Below the pieces are notes generated by a model. It made no database searches. It worked only from the letters and a program-made list of their open reading frames with translations, and was not told where the DNA came from. From the NCBI RefSeq assembly GCF_014640975.1, contig NZ_BMHO01000001.1, positions 2,630,936 to 2,694,935 on the forward strand: a DNA stretch of 64,000 nt, read 5' to 3'. The translations under genes were made by a program, and so were the position numbers. Shown one piece after another: positions 54,399-63,966 of the stretch. The DNA comes from Microbacterium faecale (GTDB lineage: Bacteria; Actinomycetota; Actinomycetes; Actinomycetales; Microbacteriaceae). How positions within the stretch are numbered: the first letter of the stretch is position 1; each line of letters begins with the position of its first letter.

Positions 54399-56080
54399 TC
54401 CTCGACCTCGAACAGCTCGCTGGACCGCGCCCGCTCGATCGCCGCGGCCACGAGGCCACGGAACAGCGGGTGGGCCTCCGTCGGGCGTGAGCGGAGCTCG
54501 GGGTGGGCCTGCGTCGCGATGTAGTACGGATGCTGGTCGCGCGGCAGCTCGACGAACTCGACGAGGTCGAGCTGCGGGTTGAGGCCGGAGAACGTCAGTC
54601 CGGCATCCGCGATCTGCTGGCGGTAGGCGTTGTTGACTTCGAAGCGGTGACGGTGACGCTCTTCCACGGCCGTCGTGCCGTATACCTCGGCCGCGAGGGA
54701 CCCCTCCGCGAGTGCTGCCGGGTAGAGGCCGAGACGCATCGTGCCGCCGAGGTCGCCCCCGCCGATGATGTCGACCTGCTCGGCCATCGTCGCGATGACC
54801 GGGACGGCCGTGCCCGGGTCGAACTCGCTCGAGGATGCCCCCTCGAGTCCGGCGACGTTCCGCGCGAACTCGATGACCATGCACTGCAGCCCGAGGCACA
54901 GCCCGAGCGTGGGGATTCCTTGCTCGCGCGCGAACCGAAGCGCGCCGAGCTTGCCCTCGATGCCGCGGATCCCGAATCCCCCGGGCACGCAGATACCGTC
55001 CACGGATCCGAGATGCTCGCGCGCGCCTTCCGGCGTCTCGCAGAGGTCGGAGGGGATCCAGCGGATGACGACGTTCGTGTCGAGCGCGAAGCCGCCCGCC
55101 TTGAGCGCCTCGGTCACCGACAGGTAGGCGTCGGGCAGGTCGATGTACTTGCCGACGAGGCCGATCGTGACCTCGTGCCGCGGGTGGTGCACCGCGTCGA
55201 GGACCTTCTGCCACCGCGACCAGTCGACGTCGACGGCCTTCGCGAGACCGAGCTTCTTGATGATGACGCGGTCGAGGCCCTGCTCGTTGAGCGTCGACGG
55301 GATGTCGTAGATGCTCGGGAGGTCGACCGTGTTCACGACGGCGTCGGATTCGACGTCGCACATGAGCGCGATCTTGCTCATGTTGGCCTCGGTGACCGGC
55401 CGGTCGCTGCGCAGCACGAGCGCGTCAGGCTGGATACCGACCTGGCGCAGTGCGGCCACGGAGTGCTGCGTCGGCTTGGTCTTCTGCTCGCCGGACGCCC
55501 CCATGAAGGGCACGAGCGAGACGTGCACGAAGAAGACGTTGTCGCGACCGAGCTCGTGCCGCAGCTGGCGCGCCGCCTCGAGGAATGGCTGCGACTCGAT
55601 GTCGCCGACCGTGCCGCCGACCTCCGTGATGATCACGTCGGGCTTCGGCTTGTCCGCGGCCTGCAGGCGCATCCGGCGCTTGATCTCGTCGGTGATGTGC
55701 GGGATCACCTGCACGGTGTCGCCGAGGTACTCCCCGCGCCGCTCGCGCTCGATAACCTTCGAGTAGATCTGGCCCGTCGTCACGTTGGCGGCCTGCGACA
55801 GATTGATGTCGAGGAAACGTTCGTAGTGGCCGATGTCGAGATCGGTCTCGGCCCCGTCGTCGGTGACGAACACCTCGCCGTGCTGGAACGGATTCATCGT
55901 TCCCGGGTCGACGTTGAGGTACGGGTCGAGCTTCTGCATGACGACGTGGAGCCCGCGCGCCGTCAGCAGATTACCGAGACTCGCGGCAGTCAATCCCTTG
56001 CCGAGAGAAGAGACGACACCACCCGTCACGAAGATGTGTTTGGTGGTGTCGAAGCCGTCCGCGTCAGAAGTCGTGGTCAC
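54395..56080 (-). CDS. pyrG: CTP synthase
   Basis: The 561-residue protein has an N-terminal synthetase domain ([36 protein letters not shown]). A C-terminal class I glutamine amidotransferase domain has [10 protein letters not shown] and the nucleophile Cys in [11 protein letters not shown], then HPELRSRP. It converts UTP to CTP using glutamine. The GTG at 56080 is preferred because AGGA lies 9 nt upstream; a TTG at 56089 is the alternative. Confidence 0.95.
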   Translation of the reverse strand: MTTTSDADGFDTTKHIFVTGGVVSSLGKGLTAASLGNLLTARGLHVVMQKLDPYLNVDPGTMNPFQHGEVFVTDDGAETDLDIGHYERFLDINLSQAANVTTGQIYSKVIERERRGEYLGDTVQVIPHITDEIKRRMRLQAADKPKPDVIITEVGGTVGDIESQPFLEAARQLRHELGRDNVFFVHVSLVPFMGASGEQKTKPTQHSVAALRQVGIQPDALVLRSDRPVTEANMSKIALMCDVESDAVVNTVDLPSIYDIPSTLNEQGLDRVIIKKLGLAKAVDVDWSRWQKVLDAVHHPRHEVTIGLVGKYIDLPDAYLSVTEALKAGGFALDTNVVIRWIPSDLCETPEGAREHLGSVDGICVPGGFGIRGIEGKLGALRFAREQGIPTLGLCLGLQCMVIEFARNVAGLEGASSSEFDPGTAVPVIATMAEQVDIIGGGDLGGTMRLGLYPAALAEGSLAAEVYGTTAVEERHRHRFEVNNAYRQQIADAGLTFSGLNPQLDLVEFVELPRDQHPYYIATQAHPELRSRPTEAHPLFRGLVAAAIERARSSELFEVEE

Positions 56081-56164
56081 GGGCTTCAATCCTAACCCCC
56101 GGAATCGGGATCCAGATGTGCGCGCCGCCGCGGCGGGCTGGGAATGGACTGATGTTGAGCATAC

Positions 56165-57853
56165 TCACACCGACGCCCGAAGCGACAGGAGCTCGCGGGC
56201 ATGCTCGAGAGCCGCGTCGGAGTCAGCCATGCCGCTCAGCAGCCGGGCCATCTCGGCCTCGCGCTCGGCTCCGGCGAGGCGCGTAACGCTCGAAGCGGTG
56301 ATCGTGCCGTCGCTCGACTTCACGACGCTGAGATGATTCTCGGCGAATGCGGCGACCTGCGCGAGGTGCGTGACCGCGATCACCTGCGACGTCTCCGCGA
56401 GTTTCGCGAGGCGCCGGCCGACCTCGATCGCGGCCGCGCCGCCGATGCCCGCATCGACCTCGTCGAAGATGAAGGTCGGCACAGGATCGGTCGCGGCGAT
56501 GACGACCTCGATCGCGAGCATGACGCGGCTGAGCTCGCCACCCGACGCACTCTTCGCGACGGGGCGAGGATCGGATCCGACATGCGGGGCAAGCAGGAAG
56601 GCGACCTCGTCGCGGCCGTACGCAGACGCGGCGCCGTCGCTGACCTCGACGACGAGCGTGGCGTCCGGCATCGCGAGGGCCCGCAGCTCCTCGGTCACGC
56701 GAGTGCCCAGGTGTTCGGCCGCGGTCCGGCGCTCCGCGCTCAGTCGGCCCGCCGCGCGGTCGAGCTCGGCCAGCGCCGTGTCGCTCTCCTCCTGGAGTCG
56801 CTCGACGCGGTCACCGTCGTCGTCGAGCTCGGCGAGGCGAGCGGATCCGGTCTCGAGCAGCGCGATCGCCTCATCGAGGGATCCGTGCAGGCGCACGAGA
56901 TCGGCGAGCGCCGCTCGTCGTTCCTCCACGGCCTGCAGTTCGTGGGGCCCCTCTTCATCGAGATCCGCGAGATAGCTGGACAGCTCCCCTGCCGCATCAC
57001 CGGCACGGATCGCGAGATCCGCGACGAGCTCCCGGACGGAATCCAGCGCGGGATCGGTCGCGCGATCGAGAGCGTGCCGCGCCTCCCCCAGGAGCGTCGC
57101 GACGTCGCCCGTCCCGTCTTCGCTCGAGAGCGCCTCACGCGCGGCCTGTGCGGCCTCGCGCAGCGCCTCCGCGTTCTGCAATCGCTCGGCACGCTCGGCC
57201 ACCGCGACGTCTTCCCCGGGATCCGGCGCGACAGCCTCGATCTCGCCGAGCTGCACGCGCAGTCTCTCCGCCTCTGCGGCACGCGCGTCGCGATCCGTGA
57301 CGAGCGCCACGAGCTCGGCGTCGATCTTCGTCCATGCGTCGAAGGCCGTGCGGTACGCGGAGAGCGCATCGCGCACGACGTCGCCGCCGAAGCGGTCCAG
57401 GGCGTCCCGCTGCGCCGGCTGCGACTTCAGACGCAGCTGGTCGGACTGTCCGTGCACCGCGACGAGCAGATCCGCGAGATCGGCGAGCACGCCCGCCGGT
57501 GCGGCCCGCCCTCCCACGGCGGCGCGGCTGCGCCCCTCGGCCGCGATGGTGCGCGACAGGTAGAGTTCGCCGCGCTCGTCGCCGGCCGGTTCGATCTCGC
57601 CACCCGCCTCACGTACGCGGTCGGCGACGGGCCCGTTCTCCGGAACGAGCCAGATCCCCTCGACGCTCGCGTGCGCATCGCCGGAGCGCACCGTTTGGCT
57701 GTCGGCGCGCTGCCCCATGAGCAGACCGAGCCCCGTGACGACCATGGTCTTGCCGGCGCCGGTCTCGCCCGTAATAGCCGTGAACCCCGGCCCCATCGGC
57801 AAGGCGGCGTCAGCGATGACGCCGAGTCCGGTCAGTCGCATCTCCTCGATCAC
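56165..57853 (-). CDS. recN: DNA repair protein RecN
   Basis: The 562-residue SMC-like ATPase has N-terminal MRLTGLGVIADAALPMGPGF and Walker A GETGAGKTM, a long central coiled coil (about 150-350), the signature ASGGELSRVMLAIEV and Walker B TFIFDEVDAGIGG. It acts in double-strand-break repair. The GTG at 57853 overlaps nadK as GTGA. Confidence 0.94.
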   Translation of the reverse strand: MIEEMRLTGLGVIADAALPMGPGFTAITGETGAGKTMVVTGLGLLMGQRADSQTVRSGDAHASVEGIWLVPENGPVADRVREAGGEIEPAGDERGELYLSRTIAAEGRSRAAVGGRAAPAGVLADLADLLVAVHGQSDQLRLKSQPAQRDALDRFGGDVVRDALSAYRTAFDAWTKIDAELVALVTDRDARAAEAERLRVQLGEIEAVAPDPGEDVAVAERAERLQNAEALREAAQAAREALSSEDGTGDVATLLGEARHALDRATDPALDSVRELVADLAIRAGDAAGELSSYLADLDEEGPHELQAVEERRAALADLVRLHGSLDEAIALLETGSARLAELDDDGDRVERLQEESDTALAELDRAAGRLSAERRTAAEHLGTRVTEELRALAMPDATLVVEVSDGAASAYGRDEVAFLLAPHVGSDPRPVAKSASGGELSRVMLAIEVVIAATDPVPTFIFDEVDAGIGGAAAIEVGRRLAKLAETSQVIAVTHLAQVAAFAENHLSVVKSSDGTITASSVTRLAGAEREAEMARLLSGMADSDAALEHARELLSLRASV

Positions 57854-58830
57854 TCGGGGCGCGTCCCTTCGTCGTTCGTCGCGCGGGCGGGTGGGATAAC
57901 GGGAACAGCGTCAGTCATGGCGGATCCGCTGGGGCCGCGCCACCCGTGAACAGGAAGCTGGAACTTCGCGACGAGGCGGTCGGTGAACGCCGTCGGGTGG
58001 AGGCGCGCGAGCCGTACGGGGTCCGACGAACGTCCGATCGAGACTCGCGCGCCCGGAGGCAGCGGGTGCGTGCGGCGCCCGTCGCACCAGAGCACGCCGT
58101 GGGATCCGGAGATGCCGGCGACCTCGACCGCGATGTGCTGTTCCGGCCCGACCACGAGGGGGCGGGCGAAGAGCGCGTGGGCCGAGATCGGCACGACCGC
58201 CATCGCTTCGACGCTCGGCCAGACGACCGGGCCGCCCGCCGAGAAGTTGTACGCGGTGGATCCGGTCGGCGTCGCCACGACGCACCCATCGGCGCCGAAG
58301 CTCGACAGCGGGCGTCCGTCGACGCCGATGACGAGCTCGATCATGCGCTCACGGGACTGCTTCTCGATCGATGCCTCGTTGAGAGCCCACGTCTCGTACA
58401 CGACGCGCCCCGCGTGGTCGCGCACCTTCACCTCGAGCGCGAGACGCTCCTCCACCTGGTAGTCGCCGACGATGACGCGCTGGACGGCGTCGTCCATGTC
58501 GTCACGTTCGATCTCGGCGAGGAAGCCGACGTGTCCCATGTTGATTCCGAGGACGGGGGCGGTGCCTCCTCGCACGAGCTCCGCCGCGCGCAGGATCGTG
58601 CCGTCGCCGCCGAGGACGATCGCGGCGTCGAGGTCGGCGAGCGGCACGTCCAGGCCCAGCACGCGAGCACTCGCCAGCTGCGGGACGAGGGCGGTGAGTT
58701 CGGTCCGGTCGCCCGCTTCGAAGACGGGTGTGGCCCCGAGCTCCTCGACGATACCGGCGATGCGCGCGGCAGCCGCGACGGTGTCATCGCGGAAAGCGTG
58801 CGCGACGATCAGGATGTTGCGCGCGTTCAT
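57850..58830 (-). CDS. nadK: NAD kinase
   Basis: The 326-residue kinase has the GGDG motif in IVLGGDGTILRAAE, LGINMGHVGFLAE, NEASIEK and the glycine-rich ATPTGSTAYNFSAGGP. It makes NADP from NAD. The ATG at 58830 has AAGGAGG upstream; the longer frame is not needed. The order tlyA-nadK-recN is conserved in actinobacteria. Confidence 0.94.
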   Translation of the reverse strand: MNARNILIVAHAFRDDTVAAAARIAGIVEELGATPVFEAGDRTELTALVPQLASARVLGLDVPLADLDAAIVLGGDGTILRAAELVRGGTAPVLGINMGHVGFLAEIERDDMDDAVQRVIVGDYQVEERLALEVKVRDHAGRVVYETWALNEASIEKQSRERMIELVIGVDGRPLSSFGADGCVVATPTGSTAYNFSAGGPVVWPSVEAMAVVPISAHALFARPLVVGPEQHIAVEVAGISGSHGVLWCDGRRTHPLPPGARVSIGRSSDPVRLARLHPTAFTDRLVAKFQLPVHGWRGPSGSAMTDAVPVIPPARATNDEGTRPE

Positions 58831-58864
58831 CGTCCTCCTTCTCGAGCGTCGTGGCACAGGGTTC

Positions 58865-59701
58865 TCATCCCATTGTGTCGGATGTCCCACCGCCGGCGCG
58901 CGGCGGGTCGTCATCCCAGTGGACAGTCGCGAGGATCCGCTCGGAATCGGCGCTCCCGTCGACATCGCGCGCCAGGTGGAGGAGGTACTCGCGATTGCCG
59001 TGGGTGCCGGTCACGGGGCTCGGGACCACGCCTTGTAGGGAGAGCCCGAGCGGGCGGGCGGCGTCCACCACGCCACGCACGGCGCGGGCGCGCAGCAGCG
59101 GATCCGACACGACGCCGCCGCGCACCTCCGTGCGGCCCACCTCGAACTGCGGTTTCACGAGCAGGACGAAGTCCGCGTCAGGTCGCGCCACCGCGACCGC
59201 TGCGGGAAGGACGAGGGTCAACGAGATGAACGACAGGTCTCCCGTGACGACGGCCGGCGGATCCGAGAACCCGGTCGCCTCGGCGAGGCTCGCGGCGGTC
59301 ATCGCGCGAACATTCATGCCCTCGACGACGTGGACATCCGGATCCTCCGAGATCTCGGGAGCCATCTGGTCGTGACCGACGTCGACGGCGAGAACGGGCG
59401 CGGCGCCCCGTTCCCGCAGCACCTGCGTGAAGCCGCCCGTGGACGCGCCCATGTCGAGGGCCGCGCGCCCCGACACGACCACATCGAAGGCGTCGAGCGC
59501 CGCGATGAGCTTGTGCGCGGCCCGGCTGACGTAGTGATCCGCGTCAACGTGGATCCGCTGCTCGGCCGCGACGCGCGCGGCGGGTTTCGCCGCGCGCACG
59601 CCATCGACCTGCACGCGTCCGTCGGCGATGAGCCGGGCGGCGTGGGTGCGCGACCGAGCGAGCCCGCGCGCGGCGAGCTCAGCGTCGAGGCGTCCGCTCA
59701 C
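58865..59701 (-). CDS. tlyA: TlyA family rRNA 2'-O-methyltransferase
   Basis: The 278-residue protein has an N-terminal S4 domain (RLDAELAARGLARSRTHAAR) and an FtsJ-like domain with ALDMGASTGGFTQVLRERGA (SAM site) and VLLVKPQFEVGR. TlyA methylates 16S and 23S rRNA at cytidines and confers capreomycin sensitivity in mycobacteria. The GTG at 59701 overlaps the preceding small gene as GTGA. Confidence 0.92.
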   Translation of the reverse strand: MSGRLDAELAARGLARSRTHAARLIADGRVQVDGVRAAKPAARVAAEQRIHVDADHYVSRAAHKLIAALDAFDVVVSGRAALDMGASTGGFTQVLRERGAAPVLAVDVGHDQMAPEISEDPDVHVVEGMNVRAMTAASLAEATGFSDPPAVVTGDLSFISLTLVLPAAVAVARPDADFVLLVKPQFEVGRTEVRGGVVSDPLLRARAVRGVVDAARPLGLSLQGVVPSPVTGTHGNREYLLHLARDVDGSADSERILATVHWDDDPPRAGGGTSDTMG

Positions 59702-59832
59702 TCGCCGGTCTCGGGCGCTCGCTCGAGCTCGCGTGCGAGCTCGTCGTGCAGCGCCTGGTAGGCCTGCGCCCGCTCCGCGAGCGGCTGCGTCTCAATGAGC
59801 GCGAGCCGATCCACGAGGCTATCGTCCGTCAT
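59698..59832 (-). CDS. Small conserved protein upstream of tlyA
   Basis: The 44-residue helical acidic peptide (MTDDSLVDRLALIETQPLAE, QALHDELARELERA) has an ATG at 59832 and GGAGG directly upstream. It overlaps tlyA by 4 bp. Similar short ORFs of unknown function occur between an HAD gene and tlyA in related actinobacteria, from memory. Coiled-coil propensity suggests a protein-protein role. Confidence 0.65.
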   Translation of the reverse strand: MTDDSLVDRLALIETQPLAERAQAYQALHDELARELERAPETGE

Positions 59833-59982
59833 CCCTCCACGATAAGCGCGAGGACACCGTTCCCGTGGCCCCGCCGCGCCTTTCCCGGCATCCCCCACCG
59901 GTTCCGGTCGCGCAATCGCACCTTCGTTCGCCTTTTTCGGTGCATTTGCGCGACCGGAGATGCGATCGAGGCACCGCCACGG

Positions 59983-61020
59983 TCACGGACGGTGGAAACT
60001 GTCGCGGTACAGGCGCTCAGGGACGTCGAAGCCGAAGATCTGCCGTCCCGTCGACCAAATCGCGTGAGCTCCGGCACGCAGCAGATCGATGTCGCGGTCG
60101 CCCTCGGCGAGGATCTCGATCTCCGGTCCGCTGCCGGTGCGCACCTTCGCCGTGCCGACGGTGGTGACCCCGCCCCGCTGACTGATGCGCGGGTAGGGCT
60201 CGAACAGCTCGCGCAGGTCGCTCAGGATGAACGTCGGTCGCGAGTGCTCCGGCGCCGCGAGGACATGCTTGGGGCGGTCGATCCCCGTCAGCACGAGCGC
60301 GGAGTCCATCTCCGCCGCCTGCGCGCCCTGGATATCGGTGTCGAGACGGTCCCCGAGGAACAACGGCTTCTGCGCACCGAACCGGGCGACGGCGGCGTGG
60401 TAGATCGGCGCCTCCGGCTTGCCGGCGACGGTCGCGAGGCGTCCGACGGCGGTGTGGACGGCGGAAACGAGCGTGCCATTGCCGGGCGCGACGCCGCGCT
60501 CGCGCGGAATCGTCCAGTCGGTGTTCGTGGCGATCCACGGGATCCCGCCAGCGTCCTCCGGCGTCTGCAGCGCGAAGGCCGCCTCCGCAAGGTCGGTCCA
60601 GGCGACCGTGGGGTCGAACCCCTGCAGAACGGCCGCGGGCCGGTCGTCCGCGCTCCGCGTGACGACGTAGTCGGCCTTCTCGAGCTCGACGACGAGTCCC
60701 TCCCCGCCGACGACGAGCACAGTGGATCCGCTCGGCACGGTCTTCGCGAGCAGCTCGACGGCCGCCTGCGGACTCGTCACAACATCTTCGGGCCGCGTCC
60801 GCAGTCCGAGGTCGACGAGGTGCTGTGCAACGGAGGCGTCCGTGCGCGAGGCGTTGTTCGTGATGTAGCCGAGTCGGCGGCCGTCTGATTCCGCGCGATT
60901 TAGGCTCTCGATCGCGTGCGGTACCGCCCCAGGGCCGGCGTACACGACGCCGTCCAGATCCGCCAACAGCACGTCCACGCCGTCAAGCGGCGCACCGGTC
61001 TTCCTAGAAAAGAGCGCCAT
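59983..61020 (-). CDS. HAD-IIA family sugar-phosphatase/NagD-like hydrolase
   Basis: The 345-residue protein has motif I LLADLDGVVYAGPG (nucleophile Asp and acid Asp), a motif II Asn-Asn-Ala-Ser (ITNNASRTD), the C2 cap and motif IV PLFLGDRLDTDIQGAQ. It is of the NagD/PNPase type acting on phosphorylated small molecules. The ATG at 61020 overlaps the TPR-like gene end by 17 bp; the frame beyond that is a shadow. Confidence 0.9.
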   Translation of the reverse strand: MALFSRKTGAPLDGVDVLLADLDGVVYAGPGAVPHAIESLNRAESDGRRLGYITNNASRTDASVAQHLVDLGLRTRPEDVVTSPQAAVELLAKTVPSGSTVLVVGGEGLVVELEKADYVVTRSADDRPAAVLQGFDPTVAWTDLAEAAFALQTPEDAGGIPWIATNTDWTIPRERGVAPGNGTLVSAVHTAVGRLATVAGKPEAPIYHAAVARFGAQKPLFLGDRLDTDIQGAQAAEMDSALVLTGIDRPKHVLAAPEHSRPTFILSDLRELFEPYPRISQRGGVTTVGTAKVRTGSGPEIEILAEGDRDIDLLRAGAHAIWSTGRQIFGFDVPERLYRDSFHRP

Positions 61021-63562
61021 CGGGGCGGTCTTCCTCCTCGTCGGTGCCTGCGGCCGCCTTGCCCGACGCGCCGGCCGTCTCGTCGTCCGTCCCGGCAGTC
61101 CTGTCCGTCGCGTCCGTCGCGTCAACGCCCTCAATCGCGTCGGCGTCAGTCGCTTCGAAGTCAGTCGCCTCGAAGTCAGTCGCCTCGAAGTCAGTCGCCT
61201 CGACGTCAGTCGCCTCGACGTCATCGGCGTGCGGGGCTTCCGTGTCGTCGATGATGCCTGCGGCCGCGAGGATCTCGGTGACCTCGTCCTCGATCGAGAG
61301 TTCGCCCTCGCCGGGGTCGAACGAGGCGTCGTCAGCGATTCCTTCGACCGAGACGGTCTCGGAGGCGGGCGCCGTCGTCGTTGCCTGCAGGTTCGTGTCG
61401 ACCGAGTGCTCATCAGCGCGATCCTCGTCAACGACAGTCTCACTGACGGGGTTCTCGTGAACGGAGCCCCCGGAAACCGAACCCTCGTCAACGATGTTCT
61501 CGTCAACCGAATGCTCATCTGGCGAGTGCCCGTCAAGCGAACTCTCATCAGCGCGGTCTCCGTCAACGGCGGCCTCGTTGGCGGAATGCGCGCCGATGGA
61601 CTCCTCGTCGGTCACGACCTCCGGCGACGGGCCGGACGCGTCCTCGGCATGCTCGGTCACCGCGTCATCCCACCCGGCGCGATCGAGGTCGGTGCGCGGC
61701 GCGTCGATCTCGTAGATCTCGACCGTGTCGTCCTCGGCGAAACGCGCCGCGATCGCCTCGCCCGCGATCCGCGCCCGCCGCGACCACTCGGAAGCCTCGT
61801 CCTCGCGGCCCAGCTCCTCGAGCACAGCCGCGCGGGCAGCGAACAGACCGGGACTCCACTCGAAGGCGCGATCGGGATCCGCCTCCGGGATGTCCAGCTC
61901 GTGCAGCGCGAGCTCCGCCTGACCGAGGTCAAGACGAGCGCCCGACATCGCGATCGCGAGCTCGGCGCGCTGTGCCACCTCGAGCGTCGTGCGATCCGCA
62001 GCCCGCCCTTCCTCGAGCGCCTTCTCAGGGCGGCCGACGCCGCGCTCGCTGTCGACGATCATCGCGATGTGGTCGTTGCGCCCGGAGATCCGTCGCACCG
62101 TGCGCAGCTCGCGCAGTGCGAGCCCGAAGTCACCGGTGGCGTACGCCGTGATCGCGAGCGTCTCGCGCACGACAGCAACGCGGCCGGCGTGACGCATAGC
62201 GGCGCTCGCGTGCTCGTGGGCGAGGGCCGGGTCGTCGTCGATCGCGCGAGCAGCCATCGCCATGTGACGAGCGACGCGCTCCGCATTCTCCGCTGTCAGC
62301 GTCTTCAGCTCGTTGCGTGCCGAGGGCAGCAGGTCCTTCGGAGATACGTCGTCCGGGAGCACGGGGTCCGGGATGTGCTCGCGGTGCGGCGCGTTCGGAT
62401 CCTCCGCGCGCTCGTCGAAGCGGTCATCCGTACCGTATCCGCGGCGGCGATCGGAGAAACGCCCGTCGTCACGACGCGGACCACGCCCACCGTCGAACGA
62501 GCGACCGCCGCGTTCGTCGCGTCGAGGACCGCCGCGGTCATCCCGTCGGAAACCTCCCCGGTCGTCACGGCGGAAATCATCCCGCCGGTCGCCGCGGGCG
62601 CCCCGCCTGTCGCCGTCGCCGTGGGTGCGACGCGGTCGGAAGTCATCGCGCGAGCCTCCGCGGTCGTCGAAACGGCGTTCCCCGCGGTCATTCGGACGGA
62701 AGGAACGTCGTTCCCCGTCCCGAGGACCGCGCGCCGCGTCACCGCGCCCGCGGTCATCACGACGCGGACCTCCGCGATACGACGAATCTTCCCGACGCCC
62801 ACCCGAGCGGCGATCATCGCCGCGCCAGGAGCCACCACGATCCGAGTCACGCCCATAACGCCGATCGTCTCCGCGCGGGCCGCCCTGGCCGCCGCTCCGG
62901 CGGTCTTCGCCGCGCCAGTCGCGATCGTCGCGACGCGGACGCCCCTCACCGTGAGGGCGACGGTCGCCGCTCCGACCATCGCGGTCGTCACGACGTGGTC
63001 GACTTTCACCGTACGGACGGCGGTCACCCCCGCGACCGTCTCGATCGTCACGACGCGGCCGACTGTCACCATAGGGTCGACGATCGTCCCCACGGCCGTC
63101 ACGACGCGGACGACTGTCGCCGTAGGGCCGACGATCGCCATCGCGCCCCCCGCGGTCATCACGACCGGAACGGTTCTCGCCGTACGAACGGCGGTCACCC
63201 CCGCGGTCATCGCGGCGAGGGCGACTGTCACCGAATGGGCGACGGTCACTACTCCGGCCGTCACGGTCGTCACGGCGCGGACGGCTGTCACCATACGGAC
63301 GGCGGTCGCCGTCGCGTGAGCTGCGGTCGTCACGGCGAGGGCGACTGTCACCGCTGGATCGGCGATCGTCATTGCCGCGGCCGTAGCCGCGACGGTCGTC
63401 GGACCCGGACCTGCGGTCGGAACCGCCATCACGGAACGGACGGCCGCGATCGCGGTCGTCCCCGCTTCGGGACCCGCCCTGTCGCGGACGCTCGTTACGG
63501 GGAGGACGACGCTCGCCGTCGTCGCGGCGGTCTCGTCTGTCGTCACTGTCGTCGGTGGTCAT
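61004..63562 (-). CDS. Large Arg/Asp/Gly-repeat protein with central TPR-like region
   Basis: The 852-residue protein has residues about 1-395 made of tandem repeats with the core RDDRDGRGGDRRPYG, an RG/RDD-rich disordered region of the kind that binds RNA. About 415-600 is helical and TPR-like (LALRELRTVRRISGR, ALAHEHASAAMRHAGRVAVV). The rest is acidic and Ser/Asp/Val-rich, ending in an EATDF repeat and a short tail. The ATG at 63562 has GGGGAG upstream. Its core TPR-like part is common beside the HAD/tlyA block; its location next to the rRNA operon is suggestive only. Confidence 0.8.
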   Translation of the reverse strand: MTTDDSDDRRDRRDDGERRPPRNERPRQGGSRSGDDRDRGRPFRDGGSDRRSGSDDRRGYGRGNDDRRSSGDSRPRRDDRSSRDGDRRPYGDSRPRRDDRDGRSSDRRPFGDSRPRRDDRGGDRRSYGENRSGRDDRGGRDGDRRPYGDSRPRRDGRGDDRRPYGDSRPRRDDRDGRGGDRRPYGESRPRRDDRDGRSGDRRPHGEGRPRRDDRDWRGEDRRSGGQGGPRGDDRRYGRDSDRGGSWRGDDRRSGGRREDSSYRGGPRRDDRGRGDAARGPRDGERRSFRPNDRGERRFDDRGGSRDDFRPRRTHGDGDRRGARGDRRDDFRRDDRGGFRRDDRGGPRRDERGGRSFDGGRGPRRDDGRFSDRRRGYGTDDRFDERAEDPNAPHREHIPDPVLPDDVSPKDLLPSARNELKTLTAENAERVARHMAMAARAIDDDPALAHEHASAAMRHAGRVAVVRETLAITAYATGDFGLALRELRTVRRISGRNDHIAMIVDSERGVGRPEKALEEGRAADRTTLEVAQRAELAIAMSGARLDLGQAELALHELDIPEADPDRAFEWSPGLFAARAAVLEELGREDEASEWSRRARIAGEAIAARFAEDDTVEIYEIDAPRTDLDRAGWDDAVTEHAEDASGPSPEVVTDEESIGAHSANEAAVDGDRADESSLDGHSPDEHSVDENIVDEGSVSGGSVHENPVSETVVDEDRADEHSVDTNLQATTTAPASETVSVEGIADDASFDPGEGELSIEDEVTEILAAAGIIDDTEAPHADDVEATDVEATDFEATDFEATDFEATDADAIEGVDATDATDRTAGTDDETAGASGKAAAGTDEEEDRPDGALF
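61145..61220. repeat. 15-bp tandem repeat encoding (V/F)EATD
   Basis: About five copies of a 15-bp unit with the core GTCAGTCGCCTCGA occur in frame in the C-terminal part of the RG-repeat gene, giving EATDF/EATDV pentapeptides. The copies are nearly identical, so length variation by slippage is likely. Confidence 0.85.
62420..63480. repeat. RG/RDD coding repeats in the N-terminal half of the large protein
   Basis: Imperfect 54-66 bp units encode GDRRPYGDSRPRRDD-type modules many times. They create long open frames on both strands, so no gene should be called on the plus strand here. Confidence 0.8.
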
Positions 63563-63643
63563 GCCCACTCCCCTATGTTGCGCGGTCCTCCACGCTGTTG
63601 TCACGTCGCGTACGAGCGTAGGTGAAGGCCCTGTGAAATGCCG

Positions 63644-63673
63644 AAAGGGTCGCCCTGCGTTGGGCGACCCTTT
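63644..63673. terminator. Terminator of the rRNA operon
   Basis: AAAGGGTCGCCC at 63644-63655 pairs perfectly with GGGCGACCCTTT at 63662-63673 across a 6-nt loop. It lies between the 5S 3' end and the large-protein gene and can act for the minus-strand rRNA transcript. Confidence 0.88.
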
Positions 63674-63686
63674 CGTTTACGTGAAG

Positions 63687-63804
63687 TCCGGCAGTGTCCT
63701 ACTCTCCCACAAGGTCCCCCTTGCAGTACCATCGGCGCTGAGAGGCTTAGCTTCCGGGTTCGGAAAGTGACCGGGCGTTTCCCTCTCGCAATAACCACCG
63801 AAAC
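63687..63804 (-). rRNA. rrf: 5S ribosomal RNA
   Basis: About 118 nt on the minus strand begin GTTTCGGTGGTTATTGCG and include CCGAACCCGGAAGCTAAGC and GGTACTGCAAGGGGGACC, ending near GACACTGCCGGA. The two ends pair to form helix I. Exact ends may be off by a few bases. Confidence 0.93.
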
Positions 63805-63966
63805 ACCTAACCACAACCAACACGGACGTGTTGGCGTGAAGAATTGTGTTTCACCAGCATGCTTCATGCACTGTGAAATTATGTCCCCGGGACGTGTTTG
63901 TCCTCTGGGAACCACAAAGTGGACGCGAACATCTCATCAAGAAAGACAGAAATGTGAATGTTTTCA

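Noticed and set aside
54503..57949. Two long plus-strand frames opposite pyrG and recN
   Set aside because: Both are antisense shadows of strongly recognised core genes; composition is Arg/Val/Asp-rich.
63000..63480. Possible CRISPR array
   Set aside because: The units vary in sequence and are in-frame protein repeats with no unique spacers.
61229..63621. Long plus-strand and alternate minus-strand frames across the repeat gene
   Set aside because: The repetitive RG codons open all frames. Only the 61004-63562 frame has a sensible start signal, a TPR-like core and ordered domains.
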